64,000 nucleotides of DNA from SYFY01 sp043719475 (GTDB taxonomy: Bacteria > Pseudomonadota > Gammaproteobacteria > Pseudomonadales > Azotimanducaceae), in assembly GCA_043719475.1 (NCBI GenBank), contig JAYSTS010000293.1:15782-79781 (forward strand), in the 5' to 3' direction. Each line of letters begins with the position of its first letter. The first letter of the stretch is position 1. Below the pieces are notes generated by a model that was given only the letters and a program-made list of their open reading frames with translations, made no database searches and was not told the origin of the DNA. Below, piece after piece: positions 26,377-35,954 of the stretch. The position numbers and the translations under genes are program-made.

Positions 26377-27485
26377 GCAACAAGATCGAGTTCATAGACC
26401 TGAAAGCCCAGTATGCATCGCTGAAAACCAGCATTGATACGCGGATGGCCAAGGTACTCAATCACGGACAGTACATCATGGGGCCGGAAGTTCGGGAGCT
26501 GGAGCAGGCCCTGGAAAGTCGAACGGGATCTACACACTGCATCACCGTGGCCTCTGGAACTGAAGCGCTCCTGATCGCACTGATGGCGATTGGTGTTAAA
26601 GCCGGCGATGAAGTCATCACCACGCCGTTCACGTTTGTAGCCACTGCAGAGGTGATTGCGCTACTGGGTGCCTTACCAGTCTTTGTTGATGTAGAGCCAG
26701 ACACCTGCAACATCGACGCTCAGAAAATCGAAGCAGCGATCAGCCTACGCACTCGCGCCATCATCCCCGTATCGCTGTACGGCCAGACTGCGAACATGGA
26801 TGAAATCAATGCCGTTGCAGCCAGACATCCAAATGTCATCGTGATCGAAGACGCAGCCCAGAGTTTCGGCGCCACTTACAAGGGCCGTCAGAGCTGCAAT
26901 CTCTCGACGATAGGATGCACCAGCTTTTTTCCGAGCAAACCGCTTGGCTGCTATGGTGATGGTGGTGCCATTTTCACGAGCGATGATGGTCTCGCCAAGG
27001 CGATGCGCGAAATTCGGGTGCATGGTCAGGAAAAGCGCTACTACCACACGCGTATCGGTGTTGGTGGTCGTATGGATACCCTCCAATGTGCCGTAGTCCT
27101 GGCAAAACTTGAACAATTCGATTGGGAAATCGAACAGCGACTGGCCGCCGGGGAGCGCTATCGAAATCTGTTTGCAGGGTGCAATGGTGTGCAGCTGCTC
27201 GCAGTGCGTCCGGACCGAACCTGTGTCTGGGGACAGTACACGGTTCAGGTAGACCATCGAGAGGTTGTATTGAAGTCATTGGCGGATAGCGGTGTTCCAA
27301 CGGCTGTTCATTATCCAGTACCGCTGCATCGTCAGCCGGCCTACGAAAATTCATGTCGTATTTCCGCAAGAGTTGTTCACTCTGATCATGTTGCCGGAAG
27401 AGTCTTCAGTCTGCCGATGCATCCTTACCTTGATTTGGCCACCCAGGAGCGCATCGCCAGCGCGGTGATACGCGCCGTCGCGTGA
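26373..27485 (+). CDS. wbpE: PLP-dependent sugar aminotransferase (WbpE-like)
   Basis: 370-residue DegT/DnrJ/EryC1/StrS family aminotransferase. PLP contacts include VASGTEALLIAL and VIEDAAQSFGA, and the Schiff-base lysine is in FFPSKPLGCYGDGGA. It would aminate the 3-keto sugar made by the WbpB-like enzyme. ATG 26373 overlaps the wbpD stop (ATGA), and its own stop overlaps the next start (GTGA), so translation is coupled on both sides. Confidence 0.94.
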   Translation: MSNKIEFIDLKAQYASLKTSIDTRMAKVLNHGQYIMGPEVRELEQALESRTGSTHCITVASGTEALLIALMAIGVKAGDEVITTPFTFVATAEVIALLGALPVFVDVEPDTCNIDAQKIEAAISLRTRAIIPVSLYGQTANMDEINAVAARHPNVIVIEDAAQSFGATYKGRQSCNLSTIGCTSFFPSKPLGCYGDGGAIFTSDDGLAKAMREIRVHGQEKRYYHTRIGVGGRMDTLQCAVVLAKLEQFDWEIEQRLAAGERYRNLFAGCNGVQLLAVRPDRTCVWGQYTVQVDHREVVLKSLADSGVPTAVHYPVPLHRQPAYENSCRISARVVHSDHVAGRVFSLPMHPYLDLATQERIASAVIRAVA

Positions 27486-28564
27486 AGATCGTTACCGTCG
27501 TTGGCGCGAGACCGCAGTTCATTAAGGCCACCGCTGTTTCGCACCGGATTCGAGAACGATACAACGATCGGGTGGAAGAAGTTCTGCTGCATACCGGTCA
27601 GCACTTCGACTACAACATGTCAGCGGTCTTCTTCGATGAACTGGAACTTCCGGAACCCAAGTACAACCTGGGCATTTCAGGTGGATCCCACAGCGTGATG
27701 ACCGGACGCATGATGGCCGGAATCGAGGAGGTTCTGATCGCTGAACGTCCTGATCGACTCCTGGTCTACGGCGACACCAACTCAACCCTAGCGGCGTCTC
27801 TTGCCGCCGTAAAATTGGGGGTTCCAGTTGCCCACGTGGAAGCAGGTGTTCGCTCTTTCAGGCTTGATATGCCCGAAGAGGTGAATCGCCTTGTTACCGA
27901 CCGGGTTTCGTCCCTCCTCTTCTGCCCAACCACCACGGCGGTCGACAATCTCAAGCGCGAAGGCATCTTTCGAGGTGTGCACAAAGTAGGTGATGTTACG
28001 TTCGATCTACTCACCCGTTTTGTCGAGCCGGCTCGACGAGCCAGCACCATCCTGGAGCGGCTGCAACTCGAACACGGCAGATTTGCCTTGGCGACATGCC
28101 ATCGTGCGGAGAACACGGATAATCCTGACCGCTTCTTTTGCATCCTTGAGGCACTGGCGCAGATAGCCGTAGAGATTCCTGTGATTCTGCCGCTCCACCC
28201 ACGCGCCAGGAAAATTGCAGCGCAACTCGACCACCGTCGACAATATCAAGGGCTTCATTTCGTCGACCCGCAACCATTCCTCGATATGATCACCCTGGAG
28301 CAGTCAGCGCGCGTCATTCTCACCGACTCCGGTGGTATTCAAAAGGAAGCGTTCTTTTTCAACGTGCCGTGCATAACCCTGCGAGACGAAACAGAGTGGG
28401 TTGAAACCATCTCGCTTGGTGCCAACGTACTCGTTGGTTCCTCACGGGAAAAAATCCTGTCGGCGTTTGCCGACGCGATGCAATGGAAGCCAGTCGCGAA
28501 CCGGGATCAACCGTTTGGAAATGGACACGCGAGCGACGCCATAATCGAAATACTGGCCGGTTGA
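27482..28564 (+). CDS. wbpI: UDP-sugar 2-epimerase, non-hydrolysing (WbpI-like)
   Basis: 360-residue enzyme of the UDP-GlcNAc 2-epimerase family, with VVGARPQFIKATAVS at the N terminus, YGDTNSTLAASLAAVKL, HVEAGVRSF, a CHRAENTDN motif and TDSGGIQKEAFFF. In this operon it most likely epimerises UDP-GlcNAc3NAcA to UDP-ManNAc3NAcA, completing the five-enzyme pathway. It starts with GTG inside the wbpE stop. Confidence 0.93.
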   Translation: MKIVTVVGARPQFIKATAVSHRIRERYNDRVEEVLLHTGQHFDYNMSAVFFDELELPEPKYNLGISGGSHSVMTGRMMAGIEEVLIAERPDRLLVYGDTNSTLAASLAAVKLGVPVAHVEAGVRSFRLDMPEEVNRLVTDRVSSLLFCPTTTAVDNLKREGIFRGVHKVGDVTFDLLTRFVEPARRASTILERLQLEHGRFALATCHRAENTDNPDRFFCILEALAQIAVEIPVILPLHPRARKIAAQLDHRRQYQGLHFVDPQPFLDMITLEQSARVILTDSGGIQKEAFFFNVPCITLRDETEWVETISLGANVLVGSSREKILSAFADAMQWKPVANRDQPFGNGHASDAIIEILAG

Positions 28565-28565
28565 A

Positions 28566-30044
28566 ATGGACTTCCGTGCGAACGCACTAAGAATGGTCGC
28601 CGGCACAGTCGTTGCTCAATCCATCCCGATACTGGCGTCGCCACTATTGTCCCGCTTGTACGGACCGGAAGCATTCGGCCTGCAGTTTCTGTTCATGAGC
28701 CTGGCAGCAGCACTTGCAGTTATCGCCACCTGTCGTCTGGATCTGGCAATGGTGTTGGCAGCCGACGACGAGGAGGCCAACGCCCTCGCGGGCCTTATCG
28801 TCTTGCTGACGACATCAATCTGTGGCTTGCAGTTCATCGTTCTTGCATTCCTTTCTCCTCGATTGGCCGCCATCACGGGGTCTGCCGAAACAACCGAGTG
28901 GATCTGGATGCTGCCGACCATCGTACTGGCAATTTCCATCTTCCAGGTGTCGAGTGCCTTTGCTAGCCGGCGTAACAGATTCGCACCGATAGCCTGGGCG
29001 AATTCGGCCAATCAGGGGGCCTATGCTGCATCGGCGATCGTCAGTGGGATACTCACCTCCTTCGAGAATGGTCTCGTAGCGGCCAAACTCGGCGGGCAGG
29101 CAATTGGAGCGATGATCATTGCAGGGTCTGTCCGTTCGGACTGGCGAAGGCTGGATATCGCTGAAGCCACTCGTCTCGGACGTTACCTGATAGTCAAGAA
29201 CGCCCAGTATATAACCTACAACACACCGTACAGCCTTTCTGGCAGCTTGATACGCGATGCTCCGTTGTTCCTGCTTTCCTTCCAGGCGTCTACCACACTC
29301 ACAGGATATTTCGCGCTGGCCCGCATGGTAACGATGACCCCTGCCTTGCTTGCCTCAAGCAGCCTGAGCCTTGTTTTCTTTCGAGAAGCTGCACTGCATC
29401 GCGGTACGCCCTATTTACAGCGACTGACAACGCGACTCCTGCGCAGCGGCGCCATTGCCACCGCGCCAACATTCGCTTGCCTCGCGATATGGGGCGATGT
29501 GTTGTTCGCAGCGGTCTTTGGTGAGCGATGGACCACCGCAGGACAGGTCGCCATGCTGCTTGCGCCGGCTGCGTGGTGGGCAATACAGACGGCTTGGCCG
29601 GAGCGTCTTTTCGAAGTGCATGCTCGCCAGGGCAAATCACTGACTGTGCAACTGACTGCCGATGTCATCACAGCGATGGCATTTTTTTCTACGTTATTGG
29701 CGACCGGCAATCCGGTACTGGCCATCTCGGTATTCGCAGTGTGCAATCTCATCTACCAGCACGTTTACCTGGCGACAGTCTTCAACATCAGCGGTTTTCA
29801 GGCTCGGAGCATGTGGACTCTTTTTCGCGACGCTTGGTTTGCATTCACCGCAGCCTTGGTCTTGCTCGCGATGCTACGATACCTCCTTACCGACAGCCTG
29901 CTCGTCGCCGCCGCTGCCGCCATGGCCTCACTCACTGCCACCGCTCTATTGTTGTACCGTGTCTACCTTTCTCTGGAGGAGGAGAAACCAGAGTCGAACT
30001 TCTTTCCCAAAGTGGACACCGCGACTCCTGGTGAGCCCAACTAG
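28566..30044 (+). CDS. Wzx-type polysaccharide flippase
   Basis: 492-residue polytopic inner-membrane protein with about twelve or more hydrophobic segments and few charged loops. The N terminus, GTVVAQSIPILASPLLSRLY followed by GPEAFGLQFLF, is typical of the O-antigen flippase/MATE-like polysaccharide exporter family. It would flip undecaprenyl-linked repeat units to the periplasm for Wzy-dependent polymerisation. It begins one base after the epimerase gene. No Wzy polymerase is recognisable in the window. Confidence 0.87.
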   Translation: MDFRANALRMVAGTVVAQSIPILASPLLSRLYGPEAFGLQFLFMSLAAALAVIATCRLDLAMVLAADDEEANALAGLIVLLTTSICGLQFIVLAFLSPRLAAITGSAETTEWIWMLPTIVLAISIFQVSSAFASRRNRFAPIAWANSANQGAYAASAIVSGILTSFENGLVAAKLGGQAIGAMIIAGSVRSDWRRLDIAEATRLGRYLIVKNAQYITYNTPYSLSGSLIRDAPLFLLSFQASTTLTGYFALARMVTMTPALLASSSLSLVFFREAALHRGTPYLQRLTTRLLRSGAIATAPTFACLAIWGDVLFAAVFGERWTTAGQVAMLLAPAAWWAIQTAWPERLFEVHARQGKSLTVQLTADVITAMAFFSTLLATGNPVLAISVFAVCNLIYQHVYLATVFNISGFQARSMWTLFRDAWFAFTAALVLLAMLRYLLTDSLLVAAAAAMASLTATALLLYRVYLSLEEEKPESNFFPKVDTATPGEPN

Positions 30045-30148
30045 TTGGCAAGCTTGTTATCCTGCACACTGCCTTCGCCAGCCGTCACAACATCCTTTTA
30101 TGGGGTCGGCACGTCGGGCTCGATGTGCCGGTCGCAAGGAGAACTTTC

Positions 30149-30262
30149 GTGTCTGAAGACGAACTGGATTTGATGCTATACCGCAATCGCGGAGATTGTG
30201 CTGCGACTGTTTTCCTGATGAAGGATGGCCCTGCCAACAATCGCATGTTCGTAAACCTGTGA
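30149..30262 (+). CDS. Possible 37-residue small protein
   Basis: A GTG-started frame with a good AAGGAG seven bases upstream encodes 37 residues beginning MSEDELDLMLYRNRGDCAAT and stops 20 bases before the WbpG-like gene. It has no similarity I recognise. The strong ribosome binding site is the only positive evidence; it could be a leader peptide or a remnant of a deleted gene in the 238-base gap after the flippase. Confidence 0.3.
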   Translation: MSEDELDLMLYRNRGDCAATVFLMKDGPANNRMFVNL

Positions 30263-30282
30263 AACCAGGACAATTCCACTCC

Positions 30283-31431
30283 ATGCCACGACATGCCGAC
30301 AGATACAGCATCCGCAATGAGCGACAGTGTGTGCGATGCGTCATGGACTCATCCGATCCGATCATCACGTTCGACGCCATTGGCCAGTGCAACCATTGCA
30401 CGAGTTGGTTCGCGCGCATGACAGAAGAGGTTCCTGACACCGCGAAGGCGGCTGGAGAACTGCAGAGAATCGTCGAACGCATACAAGCAGAGGGCCGCAG
30501 GCAAGAGTATGACTGTGTCGCAGGTGTAAGCGGTGGCGTGGACAGTACCTACATCATCTATCAATTGCGACGGCTCGGTCTTCGGCCTCTGGCTGTACAT
30601 TTTGACAACGGGTGGAACTCCGAACTTGCGGTTGCCAACATCAAGTCGGTCTTGGACCGCTTGGGCGTCGACCTTCATACTGAGGTGGTCGATTGGGAGG
30701 AGTTCCGCGGTCTGCAGCTCGCTTTTCTCAAGGCTTCTGTACCGAACAGCGAGATACCGACAGACCACGCCATTACCGCAACCCTGGTTACGACGGCAGA
30801 GAAAATCGGCACCCGTTTCGTCATCAATGGCAGCAACGTGATGACGGAAGGGATTCTCCCGATTGCCTGGGTTTACTACAGCCACGACCTACATCATCTA
30901 ATGGCCATCCACCGACGGTTCGGAACCGGTCCACTTCGAACTTATCCACAGCTTACTCTACGGTCGTTCGCGAGTCGAATAGCTTCAGGTCGATACCGAA
31001 TGGTCAATCTGCTCAACTATCTCGACTACAACCGGGCAGAAGCGATGCGTATCCTTACGAAGGAAGCCGACTGGCGTGACTACGGTGGCAAGCACTTCGA
31101 GTCCATATACACGCGTTGGTATCAAGGTTACTACCTGATCGCCAAATTCGGCTTCGACAAGCGCAAGGCGCACCTCTCGGCGCTGGTCTGTGCACAGCAG
31201 ATCCCCCGCGAAGAGGCTCTGGACGAGCTCTCCCGTTCCCCCTACGAAGGACACGATCTGGATGCTGATACGGATTTCGTAGTTCGAAAGCTCGGCATCA
31301 GCCACGCATATCTGGCTGAGTTGATCGCGGCGCCGAACCGGAAACACACTGATTATCCGAACAGCGCCTATCTGATCGAGGGCTTGGCTGGACTTCGTCA
31401 CTTCCTCCGTCGCACAGCCAAGCAAGTCTGA
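30283..31431 (+). CDS. N-acetyl sugar amidotransferase (WbpG-like), copy 1
   Basis: 382-residue PP-loop ATPase of the WbpG/PseG-amidotransferase type. Paired cysteines CVRCVMD and CNHC near the N terminus form a probable metal site. The ATP pyrophosphate loop is AGVSGGVDSTYI, and HFDNGWNSELAVANIK and VVDWEEF are family hallmarks. In Pseudomonas such enzymes use ammonia channelled from HisH2/HisF2 to turn an N-acetyl group of a diacetamido uronic acid into acetamidino. No hisH/hisF lies beside this copy. ATG 30283 is chosen over the 29-codon upstream extension. Confidence 0.9.
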   Translation: MPRHADRYSIRNERQCVRCVMDSSDPIITFDAIGQCNHCTSWFARMTEEVPDTAKAAGELQRIVERIQAEGRRQEYDCVAGVSGGVDSTYIIYQLRRLGLRPLAVHFDNGWNSELAVANIKSVLDRLGVDLHTEVVDWEEFRGLQLAFLKASVPNSEIPTDHAITATLVTTAEKIGTRFVINGSNVMTEGILPIAWVYYSHDLHHLMAIHRRFGTGPLRTYPQLTLRSFASRIASGRYRMVNLLNYLDYNRAEAMRILTKEADWRDYGGKHFESIYTRWYQGYYLIAKFGFDKRKAHLSALVCAQQIPREEALDELSRSPYEGHDLDADTDFVVRKLGISHAYLAELIAAPNRKHTDYPNSAYLIEGLAGLRHFLRRTAKQV

Positions 31432-31438
31432 AAACGCG

Positions 31439-32575
31439 ATGCTTAACGCTCATGTTTATCCTTCGACGCTGGAACACGAAAGCCGAATGCTGCGCATCAC
31501 CGATGCGTTGGCGCAAAGCGGACAATTTTCGGCGATCGAGATGGTCGGCATCAGCGGTGATGGATTGTCCGAACGAGAACTGCTTGATTCGAAACGGCAG
31601 ATCGTCAGGCTCCTTCCAGTCTGGACAACAAAGAGCAAATCCGGTTGGTCAAAAGTGATGCGTCTGACGGAGTGGTCGCTCCGTGTTTACCTGTACTTCC
31701 GGAATCGACCCGTCGTCTGCGTGAACGCACACAGTCTCGCCGCATTACCAGTTTGTGCCGCCATCAGTCGTCGGCACAACGCGCTGTTGATCTACGATCC
31801 GCATGAACTGGAAACCGAAAGTATTGCCAGCCTTGGTGTGAGAAAGGTGTTCGCAAAAATTGTGGAGCGATTGCTGGTCCATCGCTGCGACGCAGTTTTC
31901 GTCGTTAGCGATTCCATTGCGGACTGGTATGAAGCCAGATATGGGATAGCTCGACCAGTTGTGATCCGCAATTTTACCGGATCGCAGGCAACCACCTCTG
32001 GTGACAGGGAACAGTTGCGATCACGTCTGCGACTTCGTAGTGATGCCGTTACATTCATCTATCAAGGAGCGATGATGCAAGGACGAGGCGTCGAGAGGCT
32101 GCTGCGCGTGTTCGCCAAATTGCCTCAACACGATCTTCTGATGCTGGGTGATGGCCCACTCACTCCACTGATTGAAGGTGCCGCAGCAGATTTCCCTAAC
32201 ATCCAACAGCATCCGGCCGTCGAACCCGAAGTCGTGCTGGACTACACCCAGTGTGCGGATGTCGGCCTCTGCCTGACTGAGCCGGTCTGCCTCTCGTACG
32301 TTTACTCACTACCGAACAAGCTCTTCGAGTATCTCGCAGCAGGTCTGCCCATCGTCATCAGCGATCTTCCAGAGCAGGCTCGGTTCGTCTCTGCAAGATC
32401 ATGTGGCTGGATCACACAGGCAGATGATGAAAGCCTTCTGAAGCTGTTGGCATCCATCACGCACCAGACACTTGCGAAGTGTCGTCTTGCCGCGCTCCAC
32501 ACCGCAAGTGAGTGCAGCTGGTGCAACGAAGCGGAACGTATGCTGGACGTTTACCGGTCTTTAAGCCATGTCTGA
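31439..32575 (+). CDS. Glycosyltransferase, family 4-like, copy 1
   Basis: 378-residue GT-B fold transferase. The N-terminal domain has VCVNAHSLAALPVCAAIS and IYDPHELETESIA. The C-terminal domain has FIYQGAMMQGRGVERLLRVF and the nucleotide-sugar binding KLFEYLAAGLPIVISD (E-x-x-A-x-G-x-P). It probably adds one sugar of the repeat unit on the cytosolic side. It overlaps the next transferase gene by 8 bases. Donor and acceptor are unknown. Confidence 0.88.
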   Translation: MLNAHVYPSTLEHESRMLRITDALAQSGQFSAIEMVGISGDGLSERELLDSKRQIVRLLPVWTTKSKSGWSKVMRLTEWSLRVYLYFRNRPVVCVNAHSLAALPVCAAISRRHNALLIYDPHELETESIASLGVRKVFAKIVERLLVHRCDAVFVVSDSIADWYEARYGIARPVVIRNFTGSQATTSGDREQLRSRLRLRSDAVTFIYQGAMMQGRGVERLLRVFAKLPQHDLLMLGDGPLTPLIEGAAADFPNIQQHPAVEPEVVLDYTQCADVGLCLTEPVCLSYVYSLPNKLFEYLAAGLPIVISDLPEQARFVSARSCGWITQADDESLLKLLASITHQTLAKCRLAALHTASECSWCNEAERMLDVYRSLSHV

Positions 32576-33809
32576 GCGCGGATCGATCTGGTACATCCAT
32601 CCCTACGCCGGCGGTCCCGGAATCGGACGCTATGATCGGGCTTTCCACCTCTCACAGGAGTTCCGCAAACGAGGCTTCGAACCCGTTGTCATATGCCCAT
32701 CGTTCCATCACCTGATGGATATGCCACAAGAGGCTGGAACGCGGTTGATTCAAGGCATCCGCCATGAGTTCTTGCGCTGTCCAGCCTATAGCGGAAACGG
32801 TATTGGTCGCGTACTTAATATGGCCGCTTTCACGATCCAGCTACTACTGCAGGCAGGACGTATTGCGCAGTCGACCTCGAAACCGGCCGCGATCGTTGCA
32901 AGCTCCCCCCATCCCTACGCTTATCTGGCTGCCCGGCAACTCGCCACTCGTTTTGGTTCGAGATGCATATTCGAGGTTAGGGATCTATGGCCATTAAGCC
33001 TGATTGAACTAGCCGGGGCATCGCCTACTCATCCGCTGGTCCGATTAACCGCTTGGATCGAACGACGGGCCTACCTGACTGCTGACGCCGTGGTTTCGCT
33101 GTTGCCTTGCACCCGTGATTACATGCAGGAACGTGGCTTGCCACCCGAGCGGTGGCACTACATTCCGAACGGAGTATCCGTCGATCGAGGCACTGCCGCA
33201 GGGCAGGATGCGGAGCTATTTCGGCAAGTACTCCAGTGGCGCGCAGAAGGATGCGTGATCATCGTGTACGCCGGAGCTTTGGGAATGCCAAACCACGTCC
33301 ACTCGTTAGTACACGCCTTGCGTCTACTCCCGCCGGGAGCCAAAGAGGTGCGGGCCGTCATTGTTGGACGGGGCGAAATGGCGACTGAGTTGAAGTTGCT
33401 GGCGTCCGATCCGGCTCTAAAAGGGTCCGTGTTGATCAGCGACCAAATTCCAAAGAGTGCAGTGCAATCGCTGCTGTCGCAGGCGGACATCGGCTATCTC
33501 TCTCTGCGACCGGAGCCCTTGTTCCGGTTCGGAATCAGTCCGAACAAGTTATTCGACTACATGCTGGCGCGGTTACCCGTCATAGCGGCCGTACGAGCGG
33601 GTAACGATCCAGTGACAGAAACCGGTTGCGGGAGACAAGTCGATCCGGATGACGTGGTTGCCATAGCTAATGCAATTCGCTGGATTGCAGACCTCCCGGT
33701 AGCGGACCGCCAGGCGATGGGCGATCGCGGCTACCGTCACGTGCTCAGATCTCACGCGTACTCACGTCTGGCCACCGAATATCTCGAAATTTCCGGGCTG
33801 AATAGATGA
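32568..33809 (+). CDS. Glycosyltransferase, family 4 (WbuB/WbpH-like), copy 2
   Basis: 413-residue GT-B enzyme of the WbuB group. It begins WYIHPYAGGPGIGRYDRAFHL, where the family has a similar opening, then has SSPHPYAYLAARQLA, FEVRDLWPLSLIEL, VIVYAGALGMPNHVHSLVHA and KLFDYMLARLPVIAAV. In Pseudomonas B-band loci members of this group add the acidic or amino sugars. The 3' end overlaps the SDR gene as ATGA. Confidence 0.9.
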   Translation: MSERGSIWYIHPYAGGPGIGRYDRAFHLSQEFRKRGFEPVVICPSFHHLMDMPQEAGTRLIQGIRHEFLRCPAYSGNGIGRVLNMAAFTIQLLLQAGRIAQSTSKPAAIVASSPHPYAYLAARQLATRFGSRCIFEVRDLWPLSLIELAGASPTHPLVRLTAWIERRAYLTADAVVSLLPCTRDYMQERGLPPERWHYIPNGVSVDRGTAAGQDAELFRQVLQWRAEGCVIIVYAGALGMPNHVHSLVHALRLLPPGAKEVRAVIVGRGEMATELKLLASDPALKGSVLISDQIPKSAVQSLLSQADIGYLSLRPEPLFRFGISPNKLFDYMLARLPVIAAVRAGNDPVTETGCGRQVDPDDVVAIANAIRWIADLPVADRQAMGDRGYRHVLRSHAYSRLATEYLEISGLNR

Positions 33810-34750
33810 AGGTTGCAATCACCGGCGCCAATGGCTACATCGGGGGTGTATTGACCCATCATTGCCTTGGCCAGGATGTCGAGGTTATCGCCTGTTCCAG
33901 GACGCCACCAGCCAGTTTGATCGGCACCGGAAATGGGCAACTGACCGCTCACCACTCCATCGACGGAATCCCGGATCCTGACGCCATCAAAGGTTGTAGC
34001 GCAATCGTGCATCTCGCCGGTCGAGCACACAATTTCAACGCTCCGGATGCTGATGCAGCACTGTTTGACTGGAGTAATCACCAACTGGCAGTGAAGACTG
34101 CGGAGTCTGCCATTCGCGCGGGCGTCCAACGCTTCATTCAGGTCAGCACATTAAGCGTTCACGGCAACTGGTCCGAGACTCCGGTCGACGAAAACTCTGC
34201 GCTCCAGGCAACAACACCCTATGCGCTTTCCAAAATGGCTGCGGAGGTGTCTTTGGCGGCCCTGTGCCAAACGGCGGGTATGGAGCTCTGCATAGTCCGC
34301 CCGCCTCTTGTGTATGGGCGCGGTTGTCCGGGGAACTTTGTCAGGCTGATACGGTTGATCCAATCAGGATTACCGCTTCCATTGCGGTCTGTAGATGCGC
34401 ATAGATCCTTTATTTACGTCGAGAACCTGGCGGACTTCTTGCGTCATTGTATCGATCGACCGCAATTGACTGGCCAATCGAAATTCGTGATCGGGGACGG
34501 CTCGGACTGGTCAATGCCTGAATTGGTTCGCGCTGCGGCGAGAGCGCTGGGCATCCCCGCTCGCCTCGTCCCGTTTCCACCAGCGATCCTGCAGCAGGGC
34601 GGTTCTCTTATGGGAAGACGTCGCGAAATCGACAGCATTACGCGATCCTTGCTCGTGAACTGGTCTCGAGCCAGAACAGAATGCCACTGGGCACCGGTGA
34701 TTGACCCCACACAAGCGTTCAGTCAGACGATGGCATCCTTCCGGGAATGA
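33806..34750 (+). CDS. NAD-dependent sugar epimerase/reductase (WbpV/WbpK-like SDR)
   Basis: 314-residue extended SDR. The glycine motif is ITGANGYIGGVL, the catalytic Ser is in VSTLSVHG, and the Tyr-x3-Lys pair is TPYALSKMAAE. SPLPLRS-type and RSFIYVENLADFL motifs resemble the Pseudomonas WbpV/WbpK enzymes that act on 4-keto or 4-hydroxy UDP-HexNAc, for example to make UDP-QuiNAc or UDP-FucNAc. In those loci the initiating transferase WbpL follows; here transcription instead meets a convergent operon 9 bases away. The exact product is not determinable. Confidence 0.85.
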   Translation: MKVAITGANGYIGGVLTHHCLGQDVEVIACSRTPPASLIGTGNGQLTAHHSIDGIPDPDAIKGCSAIVHLAGRAHNFNAPDADAALFDWSNHQLAVKTAESAIRAGVQRFIQVSTLSVHGNWSETPVDENSALQATTPYALSKMAAEVSLAALCQTAGMELCIVRPPLVYGRGCPGNFVRLIRLIQSGLPLPLRSVDAHRSFIYVENLADFLRHCIDRPQLTGQSKFVIGDGSDWSMPELVRAAARALGIPARLVPFPPAILQQGGSLMGRRREIDSITRSLLVNWSRARTECHWAPVIDPTQAFSQTMASFRE

Positions 34751-34759
34751 CAGCCTGTC

Positions 34760-35761
34760 TCAGCTGCCAGGACTCTGCAGGCGAGAGATGTGTCGATGCA
34801 TGAGCGGTGGATTGAGGTGTTTATTTTCCTCGTAGTCGAACCACATCGCGAATCCGAGGGAGTTGAAACCAATCGAGAACGAGAACAGCCAACTGAGGAA
34901 GGTAACCTCCGGTACTTGTCCTAGATCAATCCACAACATGATGAGCCGCAGAAACATCAGTAGGCTTAAAGCCATGCCGAAGAAGCCAAACGCGTAAAAA
35001 AACACCAGTGGATGAAAATTGCGGATGATGTACTTTTCTTTCAGCCGCCAGAAAAACAATCGAATCAGCAGAGCGCCAATCGAGAAAACGACCTTTCGCA
35101 CCTTGATGCCGGACTGCTCACCGACGTCGTAAACCGGCTCAATGGGGACATCCATCACACGCATGCCAGCCACATTGAGCTTCACTAGCAAATCGTTCGG
35201 CTGCCCATACCGCTTGTACATGTTGTCCCAGTCAATCGTCTGGAGCGCGGTGCGATTGATGGCGGTGTAACCAGTCTGCGAGTCCGCAACCCGCCAGTAT
35301 CCGGAGGCGATCTTCGTCAGTAGTGAGAGAATCGAATTGCCAACAAACCGTATAGTCGGGATTTTCTTGTATGCATCACCAGTGACAAGACGATTACCTT
35401 TGGTGTAGTCGGTGCGGTCCTCGACGACTGGGTCGAGTATGGCCGGGAGGTCAGCGGGATTCATCTGTCCATCGCCCGCCATGACAACGGCAATGTCGTA
35501 ACCCTGATCTCGAGCCCACTTGTAGCCTGTAGCAATCGCTCCGCCAACTCCCTGGTTGACCTCGTGTTCGATCAGGTGAACACGACCGTTCTGGTAGCCG
35601 GCACTGCTCCGCACTTCGTCAGAAGTTGCGTCCTTGCTGCAGTCATTGACGATGATGATGGTGTCTACGACTTCCGGCATCGGATCAATGACAAGCCGTG
35701 CGACCTGTCCCACTTCGTTATAGGCGGGCACGACAACGGCAATTCTCTTTTCGCGGTACAT
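34760..35761 (-). CDS. Membrane-anchored glycosyltransferase family 2 (DPM1-like)
   Basis: 333-residue enzyme. The N-terminal GT-A domain begins IAVVVPAYNEVGQVARL, with the DxD-like region AVVMAGDGQMNPADL and SQTGYTAINRTAL. Two C-terminal hydrophobic segments (about 245-275 and 285-305) anchor it. This is the architecture of polyprenyl-phosphate sugar transferases that make lipid-linked donors for periplasmic glycosylation. It is the last gene of the flavoprotein/Dlt-like operon, 193 bases after the ligase gene with nothing recognisable between. ATG 35761 is preferred to the in-frame start at 35818. Confidence 0.88.
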   Translation of the reverse strand: MYREKRIAVVVPAYNEVGQVARLVIDPMPEVVDTIIIVNDCSKDATSDEVRSSAGYQNGRVHLIEHEVNQGVGGAIATGYKWARDQGYDIAVVMAGDGQMNPADLPAILDPVVEDRTDYTKGNRLVTGDAYKKIPTIRFVGNSILSLLTKIASGYWRVADSQTGYTAINRTALQTIDWDNMYKRYGQPNDLLVKLNVAGMRVMDVPIEPVYDVGEQSGIKVRKVVFSIGALLIRLFFWRLKEKYIIRNFHPLVFFYAFGFFGMALSLLMFLRLIMLWIDLGQVPEVTFLSWLFSFSIGFNSLGFAMWFDYEENKHLNPPLMHRHISRLQSPGS

Positions 35762-35954
35762 GATGGAATAGTCCGAAATCAGGGAGTCTAAGGCGGGGGG
35801 CATTGTCCATGCATGCAATCAACCCGTCCATCTTCATTGCCGATCTCGCAAGAGGCCAGCTCTCCAGATCAATGATAACCGTCGGTTCCAGGCGGAGAGA
35901 AGTTCAATTCGGCACTAAGTCCTCGTATAGATAACATGGAAGTCGGGACCAGCT

